64,000 nt of DNA from Streptomyces sp. Je 1-332 (GCF_040730185.1 NZ_CP160402.1:4340001-4404000); one strand, 5' to 3'. Positions 7,318 to 15,811 are shown, counted from the first letter of the stretch. Notes: a model not told the origin generated them from the letters alone. Numbers and translations are program-made.

Positions 7318-7538
7318 GGGGCTGGGCTCCCAGCGGCGCACTGGCCTCCACGGTCGAGATCACCGCGGCCAGCGTGCAGCGCGGTGACGTCATCCAGGTC
7401 GGCGGCCGACCATGCCGAGTGATCGACCTCTTCCAACTGCCCCAGGGCGCCAAGCAACTCGTACTCGAATCGGGCGAGCTACTGACCATGCACCCACGGA
7501 GCCGGTTCGAAGCGCTTCGGATGACGAGAAGGAGGTGA
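7314..7538 (+). CDS. Small beta-rich hypothetical protein
   Basis: 74 codons from GTG 7314, overlapping the previous stop. The core VQRGDVIQVGGRPCRVIDLF, then GAKQLVLESGELLTM, resembles the short beta-barrel (KOW/EF-P-like) patterns seen in other small actinobacterial proteins. A very similar core (VHIGDFVHLDG, FLRVQDMRAA) occurs in the small gene at 30922-31164 of element B, so the two may be relatives. It lies 8 bp before the GntR gene. Confidence 0.55.
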   Translation: MRGWAPSGALASTVEITAASVQRGDVIQVGGRPCRVIDLFQLPQGAKQLVLESGELLTMHPRSRFEALRMTRRR

Positions 7539-7546
7539 TCCGGCGC

Positions 7547-8278
7547 ATGCCTTCTCGCCGTCACGCAATCGCCAGCGACCTCCGCGACCGGATCACGACC
7601 GGTCAACTCAAGCCCGGCGACCGCCTCCCCTCCGAGACCCAACTAGCCGACCAATACAAGGTCAGCACTGCCACACTGCGGAGTGCTCTCGCAGCCCTCC
7701 AGGGAGAGGGCCTGATCGAGAAGCTCCACGGCAAGGGCAACTTCGTTCGCCGCTCACTGCGCAGAATCACGTACATCGGCGGCGGGCACGCACGAGACCT
7801 ACGCTCCGCTCCTGACACGGCCCTGCACATCACGGTCCGCACCACCAAGATCCGGGCACACGGACATCTGACATCTCTATTGCGTGTGTCGGCCGGTAGC
7901 CCACTGACGGAGTTCCTCTGCCTCAGCTACGAGGCAGAGACACCGCACAGCCTGGCCCGCATCTACATCCCTCACGACCTGGCGCCGGCCGCCACACCCA
8001 ACAACCCGCGCCCACAGGAAGCCTCGGCGAGCTTCGCAGCCCTGCACCCGGACTCAGCAGAGGTACGAGAGACAGTCAACGCCCGCCTCCCAACGCCACA
8101 AGAAGCCTCAACACTCCGAATCAGCACCGCTCTAGCGGTTCTCGCAATCACACGAGTAACAGCAGACGAGGCAACTGGGCGCGTAGTCGAGGCCGCGCTC
8201 CTGGTGCTCCCAGGGGACCGAGCAGATGCGGTCTTCACCACCAACCACACGATTGACGAGGGACAGACGGAAAGATGA
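7547..8278 (+). CDS. GntR-family regulator with UTRA-like domain
   Basis: 243 residues starting at ATG 7547 (GGAGG 9 nt upstream). The winged helix is clear: IASDLRDRITTGQLKPGDRL, PSETQLADQYKVSTATLRSA, LHGKGNFV. The C-terminal part has a degenerate UTRA pattern. It is the second GntR regulator within 3 kb and closes the run of short genes begun at 6698. Ligand and targets are unknown. Confidence 0.8.
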   Translation: MPSRRHAIASDLRDRITTGQLKPGDRLPSETQLADQYKVSTATLRSALAALQGEGLIEKLHGKGNFVRRSLRRITYIGGGHARDLRSAPDTALHITVRTTKIRAHGHLTSLLRVSAGSPLTEFLCLSYEAETPHSLARIYIPHDLAPAATPNNPRPQEASASFAALHPDSAEVRETVNARLPTPQEASTLRISTALAVLAITRVTADEATGRVVEAALLVLPGDRADAVFTTNHTIDEGQTER

Positions 8279-8556
8279 CACCCCAAAACGAGCTGCGCCT
8301 CCTCCCCTGGTCGGGACCAGAAGGCAAGCCTTGCTACCTCAGCACCGACGACAGCGACGGTCACGTGTCCCGCCTAGCCGACAACATCGAGGCCGTCCAG
8401 CTCGGTATGGCAGGCGCCCTACTAGAGCAGGCAGAGGAAGTGTTGGGCGCAGAGAACGCGGAGCTTGAGGGCTTGCGCCTGTTGGCGACGGACCTGCAGG
8501 GAGCCTTGCGAGATGTGCTGCGCGTAGCAGTCAGCCGCAACACGACTCATAGGTGA
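8275..8556 (+). CDS. Hypothetical protein
   Basis: 93 codons coupled to the GntR gene by an ATGA overlap. A helical stretch, GMAGALLEQAEEVLGAENAE followed by LEGLRLLATDLQGALRDVLR, occupies the C-terminal half. This kind of short helical protein is common in Streptomyces elements next to GntR genes. The following 228 bp to the methyltransferase stop hold no gene. Confidence 0.55.
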   Translation: MTPQNELRLLPWSGPEGKPCYLSTDDSDGHVSRLADNIEAVQLGMAGALLEQAEEVLGAENAELEGLRLLATDLQGALRDVLRVAVSRNTTHR

Positions 8557-8784
8557 GTGACGAGCTCCCGCCGATTCAACATCCGCCTCGGGCGCCCTTC
8601 CTCCTGTTATCACGACGCGATCCGTCTCCACAGTCAGAGGCTTCCCTGAGCGCCTAACACTTAGAAGGCGGGTGTGATCTTCGCCGTTCCACCCCTGGCA
8701 TGGTGTTTTCGGGTGTCTAAGACTAAGCGTACGGCGTATAGGCCCTGGTGCTGTGTGTCAGTTCCAACGCCACTGTCAAGGTGA

Positions 8785-10095
8785 TCACTGTGACCAGGGG
8801 ATGGATCGGACCACTCCGACCGTCAGGTGCCTACACCGTATGCGACTGTCAAGCCAATCAGATGTTTGGGGGGAATTGAGGACATCGATTAGTTGCTTGC
8901 ATTCAGCGGTGCTCCCGCTCTGAGATTCAATCACGATGACATGATTGTCGACCGCGATTTCCTGAATTCCGGTCACCAATGTCCCGGCGGCCCGCGCACC
9001 TCCCCCAGCCCGAAGGCCGGGTCGTGAAGTCCGCCGAACTGCAACAAAGGGTGGCTTGAATGTGCGCCCCGAGAATTTCCGTGACCGCCCAGGTGTCTCA
9101 ATCGCGCCAAGGTCTCCAAGGTCACGCGCGATCAGGAAAGGTAGTTCTGGCCCGGAGTGGGGATCACGATTATCTACAACGGTCCCTACGCTGACTTTGA
9201 AGATATCTTCGATCGTGGGCGCCGAAGTCCGGTGAGGCCACCAGAGCGCGCTCGGCTCCCGCACATGGCGACGGCGACGGCGCCGTCCAGCCAGCAGGAA
9301 AACATCCACGTCCGTATGGTCGTCGAATTGCCCGTATAGGTCGATGCTGCTCAAATCAATTAGTGATTCGACCGAAGATCGCCAGCGCGCATATCTAGAT
9401 CCGCTACGAAGTACATCGGGCAGAATGGCAACAAATTGCTGGCCGAGGCCAATTTTTGAAGCGGAAATCAAAGAAATTACAGCAGCTTGAGATACCGACC
9501 CGCTTCCCCAATTACAGTCCGCAGGGGCTTGCATTGAGCCAAAGGGAGGATTAAGCAGAAGCGTCCCGCCGTAGCTCCTAGCTTTCTCCAGCTCGCCGTG
9601 AGCGTCCGCCACTCGGATTCCCCTGAGTAACTCCAGCCCGGAATGGACATCAACCTCGATGACATCCCCGCGCTCTTCATGGCGTGCCGCGGCAAGCAGA
9701 AAGAGTCGAATTTTTGCGGTTTGCACAAAAGATGGCTGAAGGTCCTCACCTCGTAGGCTTTTACCCCAAAGGCGCAATGTGTCCCTCATCGTTGCTCCGA
9801 GCCTCTGCTTGCCGGCTGCTGCGAGCAGCAGGTCTCCAGCCCCGCAAGTCGGGTCCCAAAAGGCCGTGGAGTCCTCCAGTAGGTTCTCGAACCGCGCTCG
9901 CACGTGGCTGCCGGTGAAGAAGGCGCCCTCGGCGCGCCTCACCGTCCGTGGAACGAGCGCTCGCAACTGCTCTGCCGCCTGTCCGTTGAGCGCTGACTGA
10001 ACCTCGCCACAGCTTGCGTGCCAGGGTTTGGTGCTGAGGTCGCCCGCGAGCCTGAACAGGCGATCGCTGTACCCCAAGTAGCTGTCGGTCGTCAC
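8785..10095 (-). CDS. N6-adenine-type DNA methyltransferase (gamma class layout)
   Basis: 436 residues from GTG 10095, chosen because GGGAGG lies 5 nt upstream; an in-frame ATG at 10209 would nearly abut the divergent kinase start and has no binding site. The SAM motif is DPTCGAGDLL (residues 81-90), and the catalytic motif IV is LLNPPFGSM with NPPF at 182-185. The order (motif I before NPPF, long C-terminal region likely recognising the target) matches HsdM/Eco57I-type adenine methylases. No endonuclease is encoded beside it. It is divergent from the kinase-regulator-MBL operon and shares its AT-richer codon use, so the four genes look like one module in which methylation could mark self DNA (inference). 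Confidence 0.8.
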   Translation of the reverse strand: MTTDSYLGYSDRLFRLAGDLSTKPWHASCGEVQSALNGQAAEQLRALVPRTVRRAEGAFFTGSHVRARFENLLEDSTAFWDPTCGAGDLLLAAAGKQRLGATMRDTLRLWGKSLRGEDLQPSFVQTAKIRLFLLAAARHEERGDVIEVDVHSGLELLRGIRVADAHGELEKARSYGGTLLLNPPFGSMQAPADCNWGSGSVSQAAVISLISASKIGLGQQFVAILPDVLRSGSRYARWRSSVESLIDLSSIDLYGQFDDHTDVDVFLLAGRRRRRRHVREPSALWWPHRTSAPTIEDIFKVSVGTVVDNRDPHSGPELPFLIARDLGDLGAIETPGRSRKFSGRTFKPPFVAVRRTSRPGLRAGGGARAAGTLVTGIQEIAVDNHVIVIESQSGSTAECKQLIDVLNSPQTSDWLDSRIRCRHLTVGVVRSIPWSQ

Positions 10096-10212
10096 CGCGT
10101 CCTCCCTGCCGACCTGGCCTATGGCGGATGTGATCTGAGACTCGCTACGCTGCAGCAGCCAACCTTCTCCTGCCAGCGCGCGCGTGAACTCGACACCTGG
10201 GGGCCACATCTG

Positions 10213-12399
10213 ATGAGTGTTCACCTGCGCTTTGCCCCTGAGATCTTGGCACGTCTGGGGGAGGAACTCATCCCTCACCCGGATCTCGGGGTCATGGAAC
10301 TTGTGCGTAACTCCTATGACGCTGACGCAACTTGGTGCGAAGTCAGGCTGGTCAACGCGAAACGGGCCGGCGGGACACTGGTAGTCAGCGACGATGGCCA
10401 CGGTATGACGCCCGAGGAGATCGCGGGAGGCTTCCTCCACATCGGGCGGTCGTCAAAGACGGAAAGTCAGACTACTCAGCATTATGGGCGACGAAAGGTC
10501 GGCGAGAAGGGACTGGGGCGACTCGCCTCCTTACGTTTGGGTCATGAGATCGAAGTCATTACGCGCCCCAGCTCTGCTCCGGGCACTGCCCATCGCCTGA
10601 CGATTAATTGGGCCGCTTACGATACCGTCGATTCCGTAGATGAAGTGAAGCTAGAGGTCAAAAGCTACGAGACCTCGGAAACTCCCGGGACGACGGTAAT
10701 CATCAAGCGTCTGCGCGAAAGTTTTGAGGCCGATGGAGCACGCAGACTTTCCCGCGCACTACTGCTTCTATCCGGGGCTTTTGCGGGGGCTGATCTGTTA
10801 CAACCTCCGAGTAAGGCGTCTCGTAGGGTTACGAAATGGGAACTCAGTGATGAACCAGATCCCGGCTTCCTCGTCAGCCTAGATGCTCCGGAGTACGTTG
10901 CCCTCACTCGCGCTGTCAGCCTGGGATACTTTGAAGAACACGAATTCAAACTCACTGCCGTACTCGATGAGAAGGGCCAGGCTAGCGCGACGTTGCTCGA
11001 TTGGCGCGGTGAAGTGATTGCTACTGGTGCACACGCCGACGTCGCTTTGCCTCGTGGCGGTAAAGGAACGCCACCCGCTGCGTTCTCAGCTCCTTCCGCA
11101 AGATTCGAACTATGGATGTTCCTCCGCGATGCTGAGTCATTTAAGCGCAGGAACTCCACTAAGTCGTTGGCCGAGGTAGCGCAGTGGCTTGATGTTATTG
11201 GCGGTGTTCATTTATTTCATCGGGGTCTGCGGACTCACCCGTACGGGGATCCGGGTCATGACTGGCTAGATCTGAATCTAGGACGAAACCGCGATCCCCA
11301 ACAACGCCCTTCGACGAATAACAGTGTAGGGCGGGTGACAGTCCAAGATCCGAAGAATGAGCTCGTTCCCAAAACCGACCGAATGGGTTTCCAAGAAAAT
11401 CTACCATTCTCCGATCTCCGTGATTTCGCACAACGAGCTGTTGAATGGTCTGCCCGCGTCCGTAAGAGTAAGTGGGAAAAAGATCGCACCGGCGATGCTG
11501 CCGTGGTCCGCAAAGAACGCAAGCAGGACCGAACCGAAGCTGAAAAGGTAATCAAGGGTCTGCCGGCCTCGGTTGCTGCTCCATTGCGTAGAGCCTTTGA
11601 CACCAATGATCGTCTGATTGCCGCTCTGGAACGCGACCGACTACTTTATCGCGCCCTGGCGACTGTCGGAATCAGCACTGCGGTATTTGCGCATGAATCT
11701 CTCAACACTGCTGGGGGCCTGGGTGCTGATCTGGAACTCCTCGAGCACTATGCGCAGCTTCTCTTGGACGAAACGTCATTCGCCGAGAGCATGGAAGAGC
11801 CCCTGGACCGCGCTCAGAGAAGCGCAGCTTCGATTCATTCGTTTGCCAAACTCCCTCTCAGGATGCTCCAAAGAGGGAAACGCAGACTTGTCATTGTTAA
11901 TGTGAACGAGGTGTGTGTCGACTTTGTTGAAATGTTCGGCGGTTACCTCAAAGACTGGCAAATCGACGTGCAGATGGATCTGTGCCCTGAACCTGCAATG
12001 GTGCGAAGTACTGTGGCAGACGTGGAATCTCTGTACGCGAACTTGGTCATCAATGCGGCCAGGGCTTTTGGGGGAACCGGGGACCTTCCCGGTGGGCGCG
12101 TTGTTCGTATTCGTACCTCAGTATCGGGCGTATCTGTCACTCTCGATGTAGCCGACTCAGGGCCAGGAATCTCGGGGATCGAACTAGAAAAAATTTGGGA
12201 ACCGGGCGAGGGTAGCGATGAAGATGGAACTGGTCTAGGCCTCACCATTGTAAAAGACATTGTGGCGGATCTCCACGGTAAGAAGAAGGTGCTTGCCGAC
12301 GGCCATATAGCTGCATTGGCGCATGGTGAACTTGGCGGCGCACAATTCACCATCAGCCTGCCTCGCCACATGAAGAGGGTGGAAGAGAGGGACACGTGA
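10213..12399 (+). CDS. Hsp90/MutL-like GHKL ATPase fused to a histidine kinase
   Basis: 728 residues with two Bergerat-fold ATPase modules. The N-terminal one has MELVRNSYDADA (Glu29, Asn33, Asp36), DDGHGM (60-65) and GRSSKT, as in Hsp90/MutL/Morc-like proteins rather than kinases. The C-terminal one is a histidine kinase core: H-box AVFAHESLN with His494, N-box NLVINAARAF (610-614), DSGPG (648-652) and GTGLGL (672-677). Between them lies a long charged helical region, and no membrane segment is seen, so the protein is cytosolic. Its stop overlaps the response-regulator start (GTGA, 12396-12399). It probably senses an intracellular cue with its N-terminal ATPase and phosphorylates the partner regulator; the cue is unknown. 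Confidence 0.85.
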   Translation: MSVHLRFAPEILARLGEELIPHPDLGVMELVRNSYDADATWCEVRLVNAKRAGGTLVVSDDGHGMTPEEIAGGFLHIGRSSKTESQTTQHYGRRKVGEKGLGRLASLRLGHEIEVITRPSSAPGTAHRLTINWAAYDTVDSVDEVKLEVKSYETSETPGTTVIIKRLRESFEADGARRLSRALLLLSGAFAGADLLQPPSKASRRVTKWELSDEPDPGFLVSLDAPEYVALTRAVSLGYFEEHEFKLTAVLDEKGQASATLLDWRGEVIATGAHADVALPRGGKGTPPAAFSAPSARFELWMFLRDAESFKRRNSTKSLAEVAQWLDVIGGVHLFHRGLRTHPYGDPGHDWLDLNLGRNRDPQQRPSTNNSVGRVTVQDPKNELVPKTDRMGFQENLPFSDLRDFAQRAVEWSARVRKSKWEKDRTGDAAVVRKERKQDRTEAEKVIKGLPASVAAPLRRAFDTNDRLIAALERDRLLYRALATVGISTAVFAHESLNTAGGLGADLELLEHYAQLLLDETSFAESMEEPLDRAQRSAASIHSFAKLPLRMLQRGKRRLVIVNVNEVCVDFVEMFGGYLKDWQIDVQMDLCPEPAMVRSTVADVESLYANLVINAARAFGGTGDLPGGRVVRIRTSVSGVSVTLDVADSGPGISGIELEKIWEPGEGSDEDGTGLGLTIVKDIVADLHGKKKVLADGHIAALAHGELGGAQFTISLPRHMKRVEERDT

Positions 12400-13109
12400 G
12401 GGTTGCAGTTCTTGATGATGACGAGGCAGCTCTGGCTCGCGGATGTAACCAGGTTAAAGCGTTACGGCAGGAGCCCTACCGGCTATTGGTTAGGGAGAAC
12501 CGTCAGCTCGGGGACATTCTAAGTGAAGTGCAGGGTGAAAAGTGTGCAGCGGTTATTTCCGATCACCGCTTTCGCACGCGTGCGCAGGTTCGGTTTACTG
12601 GTGCCGAACTGGTGTATCGCGCCAATGAACAGGGATTGCCAGCGGTTTTATACAGTGCTCACGTGGACGAAGATGAAGCCGACTCCATCCGGGCTTGGCG
12701 GTACGGGATTCCACGAGTGGTGAAGAAGGCTCCGGGGGCCCTCAAGGCTCTTGGTGACGCCCTCCGCGTAGCGGAATCTGAAGCTCACGGAGAGCGAGAG
12801 CTAGGGCGACAAGGGTTTGTGACACCAGTCCGCGTAGTCGGGGTCCCTCCGCGGCACGAGTCCGTGCTTGGCCTGGGAGGGGAGATGGTTGAGGTGACTG
12901 TTACGGCTTGGCGCCCCAGGGTGAGAATTCCTATGCCGGTGTCTCTACTCCCGCTTGGACACCAACGAATTAGCGACGATCTGATCGGTAAAATCTTCCT
13001 CGGCAAGGTAAATTACTATGCTGAGAAAAGTAACGAACTTTTCTTTCATGATCTTAGGGCAGCTCCGGAGCCCAACCCCCGGCTGCGAAGGGGTCAGGAA
13101 GCCGCATGA
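12396..13109 (+). CDS. Response regulator with unknown C-terminal domain
   Basis: 237 residues from GTG 12396. Receiver landmarks are present: acidic LDDDE near the N-terminus, phospho-acceptor Asp56 in AAVISDHRF, Ser87 in VLYSAH, Lys110/111 in VVKKAP. Residues after about 135 form a beta-rich domain (VEVTVTAWRPRVRIPMPV, GKIFLGKVNYYAEKSNEL) without a recognisable DNA-binding helix-turn-helix. It may therefore pass the signal through protein contact instead of transcription. It overlaps the kinase and MBL genes by 4 bp on each side, so the three are translated together. Confidence 0.8.
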   Translation: MRVAVLDDDEAALARGCNQVKALRQEPYRLLVRENRQLGDILSEVQGEKCAAVISDHRFRTRAQVRFTGAELVYRANEQGLPAVLYSAHVDEDEADSIRAWRYGIPRVVKKAPGALKALGDALRVAESEAHGERELGRQGFVTPVRVVGVPPRHESVLGLGGEMVEVTVTAWRPRVRIPMPVSLLPLGHQRISDDLIGKIFLGKVNYYAEKSNELFFHDLRAAPEPNPRLRRGQEAA

Positions 13110-14173
13110 CCGAGGTTCAGTCTGGTTTAGCTGGGGCTGACATCGTGTCGCCGGACTTGGCAGAGATCGTCATATTGGACGTCGGGCACGGTAATTGTGC
13201 GATTCTGCGAGATGGCGATAGGTGTGCGATCGTCGATGCCCGCTCTGGGGTATTGCTACTTTCCGAACTTCAGCGTATGGGGATCAAGCACATTGAACAT
13301 GTCGTTCTATCGCACGCCGATGAGGATCACATTCAAGGAGCGCTACAGCTGCTTCCGCACCAGTCCTTTTCGATCGGGCACTTTTGGGCTAATTCCGATA
13401 GTGCGAAGGACTCGGATCTTTGGGATGAGCTGCTAACCCTGGTGGATCATCTGGACACGTGTGGTCGGCTGCAGGCCAATATGGCGATCAGCACGTCGCA
13501 GCGAGATAAATTGAGCTTCGGCCGTATGGGCGTGTCCGTGCTTCACCCCACGCTTTATGAGATCGGGCATGGTCCAGGCAAAGCGACAGGGGCGAGGCCC
13601 CGACTCACCACCAATGGACTTTCGGTGGTCCTAAGGGTGAGTATCGATGATGAGCCTTTAGCGCTACTTCCAGGTGATATCGATGCGGGTGGCCTACGCA
13701 GGATGTTGGGTCGGCAGGCGGATGCTTCCGCTTATACACTTGTTTATCCACATCATGGAGGTGGGAACGGCGGTGCCTCCCACGCTCGTTTTGTGCAGGA
13801 TCTTGCGAATGCAACCCACCCTGAGCTGGTAATCTTTTCCATGGGGCGTGATCGCTTCAAGAACCCGATTCCAGAAGTGGTGGCTGAGTTTGGAAACTCA
13901 TTTCCTGATGTCAGAATCGCTTGCACGCAACTTTCATCCCATTGTCACAGTGGAGCACTGCCGACCGTTGGAGGCAGTCACTTGGGTATTCGTTCCGCTG
14001 CGGGTCTCGCTGAAGGGAAGTGCTGCGCTGGCACATTGACACTCAGGGTGGAAGACGGGGGAATTTATGTGCATCCCGAACCCGGTCCACATGCTGACTG
14101 GATTCAAGGAAACGTGCAAGCACCGATGTGTTCTGTGATTCCTACTTTCCCGACACAACGGCCTCCCACCTGA
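13106..14173 (+). CDS. ComEC-like metallo-beta-lactamase-fold hydrolase
   Basis: 355 residues. The start VILDVGHGNCAILRDG and the metal motif LSHADEDHIQGA (His70, Asp72, Asp74, His75) match the soluble MBL domain of ComEC/Rec2 proteins, where Asp replaces the second His. LLPGDID (Asp191) and YPHHGGGNGG (His216/217) follow in the expected order. No transmembrane segment or OB-fold of full ComEC is present. Relatives hydrolyse phosphodiesters, so a nuclease or nucleotide-cleaving effector is plausible. It is the last gene of the kinase operon; the 3' region carries a large inverted repeat. Confidence 0.8.
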   Translation: MTEVQSGLAGADIVSPDLAEIVILDVGHGNCAILRDGDRCAIVDARSGVLLLSELQRMGIKHIEHVVLSHADEDHIQGALQLLPHQSFSIGHFWANSDSAKDSDLWDELLTLVDHLDTCGRLQANMAISTSQRDKLSFGRMGVSVLHPTLYEIGHGPGKATGARPRLTTNGLSVVLRVSIDDEPLALLPGDIDAGGLRRMLGRQADASAYTLVYPHHGGGNGGASHARFVQDLANATHPELVIFSMGRDRFKNPIPEVVAEFGNSFPDVRIACTQLSSHCHSGALPTVGGSHLGIRSAAGLAEGKCCAGTLTLRVEDGGIYVHPEPGPHADWIQGNVQAPMCSVIPTFPTQRPPT

Positions 14174-14236
14174 GTTGGTTGGGCCAGCGTTATCCGTCCA
14201 CGGAACTTCGCGAGGTCGGCGGAACGGCTTTGGGCT

Positions 14237-14361
14237 GGAGCTGCTTTGGGGGGAGTGATCATGGCCCCGTAAGCTCATCGCGAGTCGGGCAGTCTGTGGA
14301 CCTGCCCGTTAAAGCACGACGTTGGGGCCATGATCTTCGAGGCTCGCCCCAAAGTGGCTGC
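14237..14361. repeat. Large imperfect inverted repeat after the MBL gene; right copy of cargo-flanking repeat
   Basis: GATCATGGCCCC (14257-14268) is exactly inverted at 14324-14335, and weaker pairing extends outwards (CTTTGGGG near 14245 with CCCCAAAG near 14347). The right arm, 14321-14361, is also the second copy of the repeat at 5822-5864. The rest of 14174-14490 holds no gene. It may mark the end of the cargo insertion or act as a terminator. Confidence 0.55.
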
Positions 14362-14490
14362 CTAAAGCCGTGGAGCCGACCGTCCCAGCCACGGAGGGTG
14401 TCTCCCACTTCATGCCCGCAGCTCGCGAGCGCGCCGTCGAGGCGGCGCGCGCCCGCGCTGTGCGCGGGCCTTGATGAAGTAGGGAAAGTT

Positions 14491-14946
14491 CTATCGCGTC
14501 GGCGTCAGGCGCTTGCCGTCGTGGCTTCGTACGTGAGGGCCTGCCCCGTCTAGGGCGTCCAGGAGCCGGATCGCGTAGACCTCGGACATCCACTCGGCGA
14601 CCTCTTCGGGCGTGAGCCAGTCGACCGCGGTTGATTCGCTGGACGTGCGCTCGGTGCCGCCGACCGGCTTACAGCGGAAGACCAGCGCCACGATGCCGCG
14701 GGTCGTGTTCTTGTAGACCCCGGTGAGCTCGTCCACCTCGATGTGGATGCCCGTCTCTTCCAGGACTTCGCGCCGTACGCCCTCTTCGGGGGGCTCGTCG
14801 AGTTCGAGCACACCGCCAGGGAGTTCCCAAGTGCCGTTGTCCGCGCGGCGGATTGCCAGGAGCCGGCCATCCTCGCGTACCACTACTCCGGCTACGGACA
14901 CGGAGTGCAGTGGCGTTGACTGGCCTTCCTGGGCGCTGTTACTCAT
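14491..14946 (-). CDS. NUDIX hydrolase, Pif-like
   Basis: 151 residues from ATG 14946, probably leaderless because no binding site precedes it. The NUDIX box is intact: GGVLELDEPPEEGVRREVLE followed by ETG. In pSAM2 the immunity factor Pif carries a NUDIX motif and lies by korSA and traSA; this gene has the same position, divergent from the KorSA-like gene and sharing its operator. A role in blocking redundant transfer between element-bearing cells is therefore likely by analogy. A plain NUDIX hydrolase is the alternative. Confidence 0.75.
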   Translation of the reverse strand: MSNSAQEGQSTPLHSVSVAGVVVREDGRLLAIRRADNGTWELPGGVLELDEPPEEGVRREVLEETGIHIEVDELTGVYKNTTRGIVALVFRCKPVGGTERTSSESTAVDWLTPEEVAEWMSEVYAIRLLDALDGAGPHVRSHDGKRLTPTR

Positions 14947-14955
14947 GTACAGGAG
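14941..14955. promoter_or_regulatory. KorSA-type operator between Pif-like and GntR genes
   Basis: ACTCATGTACAGGAG differs in one base from the repeat arms at 15812-15829 and 15846-15863 (ACTCATGTATAGGAG). It overlaps the NUDIX start codon and lies 22 bp upstream of the GntR start, so binding would repress both genes. Confidence 0.7.
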
Positions 14956-14976
14956 CATAGGAGGAAGAGAAGGACT

Positions 14977-15759
14977 ATGGGAACTGCGGTAGGAGAGGAG
15001 CGGGCTGGGCCTCGGTACGTGCAGATTGCTGACGACATCGTTCGGCAGATCCGGGCGGGAGTCCTCAAGCCCGGTGACATGGTGCCGAGTGAGTCGGAGC
15101 TCGTGGAGCGCTACGGCGTGGCCGGCGGGACGATTCGCAAGGCCATGGTCGAGGTGCGGGCCAGTGGGCTCGTTGAGACTCGGCACGGCAAGGGCTCGAT
15201 CGTGAAGGATCGGCCGCCGGTACGGCATCGGTCCTCGGATCGCTTCCGGCGTTCGCTTCGGCAGGAGGGCGGCAAGGCCGCGTACCTCGCGGAGTCTGAG
15301 CAGTCCGGCGCCACCGCCAAGGTCAGCGTTCTGTACATCGGGCCCATGGAGGCTCCTGCGGACTCCGCCGAGCGGCTCGGCGTCGAGGCCGGCACTCAGG
15401 TCCTTGCCCGGCGGCGCCTCTACTTCCGTAACGGGACCCCCGTCGAGACCGCGTCCTCGTATCTGCCGTGGGACGTCGTGAAGGACATCCCCGAACTGTT
15501 CGCCGAGAACCCCGGCCGCGGTGGCATCTACGCCCGACTCGAAGACCACGGGCACGAGTTCGCCGAGTTCGTCGAGACGCTGCAAGCGCGTCCGGCCTCC
15601 AAGGCAGAGGCGACCGAGCTTGCTCTCAGTCCCGGAGCTCCGGTGGTTCATCTGATCCGTGAGGCCCGGACGACCGAGGGTCGTGTGGTCGAGCTCTGCG
15701 ACACCCTCATGGCCGCTGACCAGTTCGTTTTCGAGTATCGGATCCCTGCCGCCGACTGA
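14977..15759 (+). CDS. GntR-family repressor, KorSA-like
   Basis: 260 residues with AGGAGG 13 nt upstream of the ATG. The GntR winged helix is clear (YVQIADDIVRQIRAGVLKPG, DMVPSESELVERYGVAGGTI, RHGKGSIV), followed by a UTRA domain. It sits where pSAM2 has korSA, which represses pra, the activator of replication, excision and transfer, and also itself. The shared 15-18 bp sequence at its own promoter and ahead of the transfer operon supports that role here. A terminator hairpin follows at 15781. Confidence 0.85.
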   Translation: MGTAVGEERAGPRYVQIADDIVRQIRAGVLKPGDMVPSESELVERYGVAGGTIRKAMVEVRASGLVETRHGKGSIVKDRPPVRHRSSDRFRRSLRQEGGKAAYLAESEQSGATAKVSVLYIGPMEAPADSAERLGVEAGTQVLARRRLYFRNGTPVETASSYLPWDVVKDIPELFAENPGRGGIYARLEDHGHEFAEFVETLQARPASKAEATELALSPGAPVVHLIREARTTEGRVVELCDTLMAADQFVFEYRIPAAD

Positions 15760-15780
15760 CGCACCCTCAACTCCGCCCAG

Positions 15781-15808
15781 CCCGCCGTGACTTCTTCTTC
15801 GCGGCGGG
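15781..15808 (+). terminator. Hairpin after KorSA-like gene
   Basis: CCCGCCG (15781-15787) pairs with CGGCGGG (15802-15808) across a 14-nt loop, 20 bp after the GntR stop. No U-tract follows, as is common in Streptomyces. Confidence 0.5.
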
Positions 15809-15811
15809 TTG

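Noticed and set aside
8785..14173. Complete restriction-modification system
   Set aside because: A methyltransferase is present but no endonuclease, specificity subunit or helicase was found; the neighbouring MBL enzyme is not a typical restriction nuclease.
14237..14361. Miniature transposable element
   Set aside because: The inverted repeat has imperfect outer arms and no target-site duplication could be recognised; a cargo boundary or terminator explains it as well.
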